This document shows, in pieces, positions 7,720 to 8,813 of a DNA stretch of 8,813 bases. Position numbers and translations under genes: made by a program. The notes beneath the pieces were generated by a model. That model worked only from the letters and a program-made list of their open reading frames with translations. It did no database searches and had not been told where the DNA came from. The stretch covers positions 1 through 8,813 of the forward strand of contig VYCX01000225.1 of assembly GCA_009843725.1 (NCBI GenBank). The letters run 5' to 3'. Positions within the stretch are counted from its first letter, which is position 1. The number at the start of each line of letters is the position of its first letter. This DNA is from Boseongicola sp. SB0675_bin_26. Lineage in GTDB: Bacteria; Pseudomonadota; Alphaproteobacteria; Rhodobacterales; Rhodobacteraceae.

Positions 7720-8493
7720 TCAACTCATCCTCTGTCCGCCATCAACGTTTCAGGTCCGGACAACGATGCAGTCGGCCTCGTCGGAAGCGAGAAAGACCGC
7801 CCTGCCGGCGAGGGCTCCGGTCCGGCCCGCGCACCCGCAGGACACGCTTGAGCCGACATCCCTCTTCTTCCGCCCGAACAGGCTGCCTTCATGCTTGGCG
7901 ATGAAGGCGTAGACGCCGTCCCGGTGCTCACCGTCGACCACTCCGGGGGCGATGGCGTTGACGTTGATGCGGTGCTGAACGAGGATCAGCCCGGCCGATT
8001 GGGACAGGCTGCTCACCGCCGAGTTCGATGCACAGCAGGCCGCGACAACGGACTCGCCGCAACGGCTCGTCCGGCTCGCCACAACCATGGCACTGCCGCT
8101 CTTGCCGCGTTCCATCATGTGCCACGCAACGGCTTGCAGGATGAACAGCGTGCCGGCGACGTTGATGTCGCGGACCCGCGCGCAGTCGTCCCGGGCAATC
8201 TCGTCGATCGGGGCCGAAACGATGATCGTCGCATTTTTGATCAGGATGCCGCTGCCGCTGGGGGCGGCCATGGTCTTGGCGACGCTTGCGCCGATGAAGT
8301 CTTGTCGGGCGCCATCGATTTCCACCACGATGGCAGCCGTGGCCATCTCTTCTGCCGATTGGCGCGCCCAGGCAATGTCGATGCCGGGAAGAGCGCCACG
8401 CGCGCTTTCCGCCACATGGGCCTCGGGAAAGGCGCGCGCGATACCGCGCGCTGCGCCGACGATCAACGCGGTCTTGCCTTCGAGCCGTTTCAT
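7720..8493 (-). pseudogene. smoS: Decayed sorbitol dehydrogenase (short-chain dehydrogenase, SmoS/PolS type)
   Basis: Recognisable along its full length as the sorbitol/galactitol dehydrogenase SmoS (about 256 aa): MKRLEGK start, DINVAGTLF, HRINVNAIAPGVVDGEH and AVFLASDEAD. The frame has no indel, but key residues are gone. The NAD-binding GxxxGxG reads GAARGIA (Gly19 to Ala). The NNA motif reads KNA. The YxxxK catalytic pair reads CCASN: Tyr153 to Cys (codon 8035-8037) and Lys157 to Asn (codon 8023-8025). Ser140 and Asn111 remain. A TGA at 7750-7752 stands where the family has a Tyr codon. Beyond it NVDGGQRMS and a second TGA (7720-7722) continue in frame, matching the expected NVDGGQWMS ending. 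The protein made would be 247 aa, and catalysis is not expected. The start overlaps the smoK stop as ATGA (8490-8493), preserving operon structure. A non-catalytic role for the product cannot be excluded from sequence alone. Confidence 0.85.
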
Positions 8494-8813
8494 TCCATCC
8501 GGAGCCCCTTCGAGTCGAACTTGTGAAGGTGCTCCGGGCGCGGCGTCACGTGGACCTCGGCACCGTATTCGAGGGCCATTTCACCTGTGGCCCGTACCGT
8601 GAGCGGCTCGCGCGACGCCTTGCACTGGATGTGGATGAAGGTGTCGGAGCCGAGGTGTTCCGACACGCCCACGGTGCCCTGCCAAAGCCCCTCTTTCTCG
8701 TTGATGTCTATGTGCTCGGGGCGGATGCCGATCGTCGCGGCACCGCACTTGTCGGCTTCGGGCCCTTGGATCAGGTTCATCTTCGGGCTGCCGATGAAGC
8801 CCGCCACGAAGGT
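8490..8813 (-). CDS. smoK: Polyol ABC transporter ATP-binding protein, C-terminal part only
   Basis: This is the last 107 residues of a MalK/UgpC-type ATPase that powers sugar or polyol import; it would sit on the cytoplasmic face with two permease subunits. The frame is open to the right edge, so the Walker A, signature and Walker B motifs lie outside the window. [12 protein letters not shown] marks the end of the nucleotide-binding domain. [15 protein letters not shown] and PLTVRATGE are typical of the regulatory TOBE/OB-fold domain. The GTG at 8807 is an internal Val codon, not a start. The stop overlaps the smoS start by 4 bp. Its position upstream of smoS and mtlK matches the Rhodobacter sphaeroides smo operon, which supports sorbitol/mannitol as the cargo. 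The family is certain; the specific gene name rests on this gene order. Confidence 0.85.
   Translation of the reverse strand, partial: TFVAGFIGSPKMNLIQGPEADKCGAATIGIRPEHIDINEKEGLWQGTVGVSEHLGSDTFIHIQCKASREPLTVRATGEMALEYGAEVHVTPRPEHLHKFDSKGLRME

Noticed and set aside
6673..7851. 392-codon plus-strand open frame opposite mtlK
   Set aside because: The opposite strand encodes a clear mannitol dehydrogenase with intact motifs; this frame matches nothing I know.
7891..8526. 211-codon plus-strand open frame opposite smoS
   Set aside because: It looks like an antisense shadow. The minus strand keeps end-to-end similarity to sorbitol dehydrogenase, decay included.

Overview
The window is high-GC DNA with proteobacterial gene layout, tightly packed and with ATGA stop/start overlaps. 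Gene content points to an alphaproteobacterium of the Rhodobacterales/Rhizobiales type. The clearest clue is the minus-strand order ABC-transporter ATPase, sorbitol-type short-chain dehydrogenase, mannitol dehydrogenase, which matches the smoK-smoS-mtlK polyol operon described in Rhodobacter sphaeroides. The organism is inferred from this order and from remembered protein similarity; no database search was run.

Left part (1-3024, plus strand): a three-gene carbohydrate module. It holds a subfamily-IIA HAD hydrolase cut by the left edge, a zinc-dependent class II aldolase/adducin-family protein and a short FGGY sugar kinase. The genes overlap by 4 bp at both junctions, so they are almost certainly co-translated. 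The kinase resembles the short D-ribulose-kinase type, so the module probably phosphorylates a ketose and cleaves or epimerises the product.

Middle part (3134-5438, plus strand): a two-domain protein ending in a DUF3883 nuclease-like domain, then a gene that closely resembles creatinase (creatine amidinohydrolase) and keeps its active-site residues. Neither belongs to sugar metabolism, and no creatininase, sarcosine oxidase or creatine transporter is visible in the window.

A 766-bp stretch (5439-6204) separates the convergent creatinase and mannitol dehydrogenase genes. I found no convincing gene in it.

Right part (6205-8813, minus strand): the polyol operon read right to left. The smoK C-terminus is cut by the right edge, smoS is decayed and mtlK looks intact. 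The smoS copy has lost the catalytic Tyr153 and Lys157 and one glycine of the NAD-binding motif. It also carries a premature TGA, after which the expected last nine residues are still readable in frame. This is the most striking observation here: a sorbitol dehydrogenase that looks dead inside an otherwise intact polyol operon.

Together the two outer modules suggest polyol uptake, oxidation to a ketose by MtlK, and further ketose metabolism through the kinase and aldolase. The link between the two modules is inference from proximity.
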